DNA of 64,000 nucleotides from Betaproteobacteria bacterium UBA5216. Its GTDB lineage: Bacteria; Pseudomonadota; Gammaproteobacteria; Burkholderiales; SG8-41. Positions 62,963-64,000 of the stretch are shown in pieces; position 1 is the stretch's first letter; the number at the start of each line of letters is the position of its first letter. The notes beneath the pieces are model-generated. The model ran no database searches, was not told the origin of the DNA, and worked only from the letters and a program-made list of their open reading frames with translations. The stretch is from the NCBI GenBank assembly GCA_002412495.1, contig DHVE01000021.1:1-64000 (forward strand). The letters run 5' to 3'. The translations under genes and the position numbers were made by a program.

Positions 62963-64000
62963 GTCGGTGCGGATGATTTGTCGTGCGGGTCGTATTGTAA
63001 TCCGCCGTAAAGCAAGCCCGTGAGCCACGCGTAAAACAGTCCCTCGGTGTGATCGAGCAGGAATGAGTTCAGCATGCAACCGATGACCATGGTAATGATC
63101 AGGCCGCGAGCGAGTCCGCGGTACATCGGCGTTGGCAAACGCGCGGCAAGGCGCCACTGGAACACGAACAGCGCGACGAGCAGAATAGCGCCGAGGACGC
63201 CCACTTGAACGGCAAGATGCAGGAACTCGTTATGGGGATTGTGGGTTTCGGCTTTTCCGGTGCCCGCCACTTGCGCCGCATAGGCCCTTGGAAATCCGCC
63301 TGTGCCAACGCCCGTCAGGGGATGTCGAGCGGCTATGGCCAGGGAGTTTTGGTAGAACTCCAAGCGTAGGCCGGTGGATGTGGTGGATTTGTCGTCGGCA
63401 CGCCAGTCTTGCAATTCCATTTTAATCTTGTTCAGGCGCTCGTGAAATGCACTTGGAATAGAAATCCCGATTACCAGTACTGCCGATATTACAAGCATCG
63501 TCCCGACGGTTTCACGCTTTCCAAGATACTTCCAAACGGCGAACAGAGATAGCGCGACTAGAACAAGATAACCGGTCGCGCCCTGCACCATGAAGATTAC
63601 ATTTATTACAGCCAGCAAAGCGAATCCGTACCAAAAAATTCGCATTCGTGGATTATGGGAGGTGTACCCCAACCATAAAAACAGAACAGCGCCGAATGCC
63701 ACCAGCAGGTTGTGCGTCAATTTCAGCTTTAATACGGTGGGCGAACTGACGGTACCGGAAATAAACGGCAGCTTAGGAAGCAGTCCAAACCGAATCAGGT
63801 ACGACAAAATAATAATCCCGACCAATGAAAATGCCAACGCGTATAACGCGCGCGCGCGAATCCCCTCCATTCTAAAGATCATTATTAGCACGGGAATGCA
63901 AAGCAGATCGGCATACTTTGAGAGACAGGAAAGCGCTTCTTGCCGCGATGCATCGCCATACACGATGCCGATCATGAGTAGTAGATAAAGTGAAACAGAA
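62959..64000 (-). CDS. O-antigen ligase family protein (5' end outside window)
   Basis: At least 347 residues of a polytopic inner-membrane protein. The frame stays open to the end of the window: codons before ATG 63975 encode VSLYLLLM, which continues the first visible helix, so the gene starts beyond base 64000. The Wzy_C/O-antigen ligase loop is seen as ETHNPHNEFLHLAVQVG. It joins or polymerises O-antigen chains. Its end overlaps the WaaE-like gene. Confidence 0.87.
   Translation of the reverse strand, partial: SVSLYLLLMIGIVYGDASRQEALSCLSKYADLLCIPVLIMIFRMEGIRARALYALAFSLVGIIILSYLIRFGLLPKLPFISGTVSSPTVLKLKLTHNLLVAFGAVLFLWLGYTSHNPRMRIFWYGFALLAVINVIFMVQGATGYLVLVALSLFAVWKYLGKRETVGTMLVISAVLVIGISIPSAFHERLNKIKMELQDWRADDKSTTSTGLRLEFYQNSLAIAARHPLTGVGTGGFPRAYAAQVAGTGKAETHNPHNEFLHLAVQVGVLGAILLVALFVFQWRLAARLPTPMYRGLARGLIITMVIGCMLNSFLLDHTEGLFYAWLTGLLYGGLQYDPHDKSSAPT

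Overview
The window looks like a chromosomal piece of a high-GC, Gram-negative betaproteobacterium, probably an environmental Burkholderiales-like lineage. Evidence: eight periplasmic Bug/TctC-type binding proteins, a zapB-like/zapA/6S RNA block in the beta/gamma-proteobacterial order, a TonB-dependent receptor behind a cobalamin riboswitch, MsbA, and LPS-type glycosyltransferases. No rRNA, tRNA, transposase or CRISPR array was seen.

1-9.4 kb: the 3' part of a flavin/iron-sulfur oxidoreductase gene, interrupted in frame by a 165-bp inverted-repeat element; a fused oligopeptide ABC ATPase with its binding protein; a small secreted protein; three Bug receptors. 9.5-12.3 kb: a selenoprotein of the UGSC type, whose UGA is followed by a convincing SECIS hairpin, plus a conserved partner of unknown function and an SMP-30-like hydrolase. 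12.4-16.8 kb: AzlC/AzlD amino-acid exporter, a crotonase-fold enzyme, a Bug receptor and a class III CoA-transferase. 16.9-20.5 kb, minus strand: a SWIM zinc-finger protein and an SNF2 helicase.

20.6-34.9 kb is one long plus-strand run built around coenzyme F420. It holds fused FO synthase (CofG+CofH), F420:NADPH oxidoreductase, CofE, CofD and CofC, flanked by three LLM-type flavin/F420 oxidoreductases, a dienelactone hydrolase, an octopine-dehydrogenase-like protein and three Bug receptors. This gives the cell cofactor synthesis, cofactor reduction, candidate F420 enzymes and candidate uptake receptors together, and suggests a catabolic route for an unknown acid or aromatic compound. 35-41.4 kb continues with a thiamine-diphosphate enzyme, a Bug receptor, a toxin-antitoxin pair and two metal-dependent amidohydrolases.

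41.4-45.4 kb is housekeeping: EVE-domain protein, 6S RNA, ZapA, ZapB-like protein, cobalamin riboswitch and BtuB-like receptor. 45.4 kb to the end is an envelope polysaccharide locus: MsbA, acyltransferase, GtrB/GtrA-like pair, a three-gene set for a 3-amino-3,6-dideoxyhexose (FdtA/FdtC/FdtB-like), two tandem copies of an MBOAT O-acyltransferase plus SGNH-like partner, an ArnT-like membrane glycosyltransferase, two methyltransferases, three further glycosyltransferases and the start-truncated part of an O-antigen ligase. The two MBOAT genes share an almost identical internal patch, pointing to gene conversion.

A family of C/G-rich inverted repeats (CCCCACCC...GGGGATGGGGGT type) recurs at least seven times, mostly between genes and once inside a coding region.
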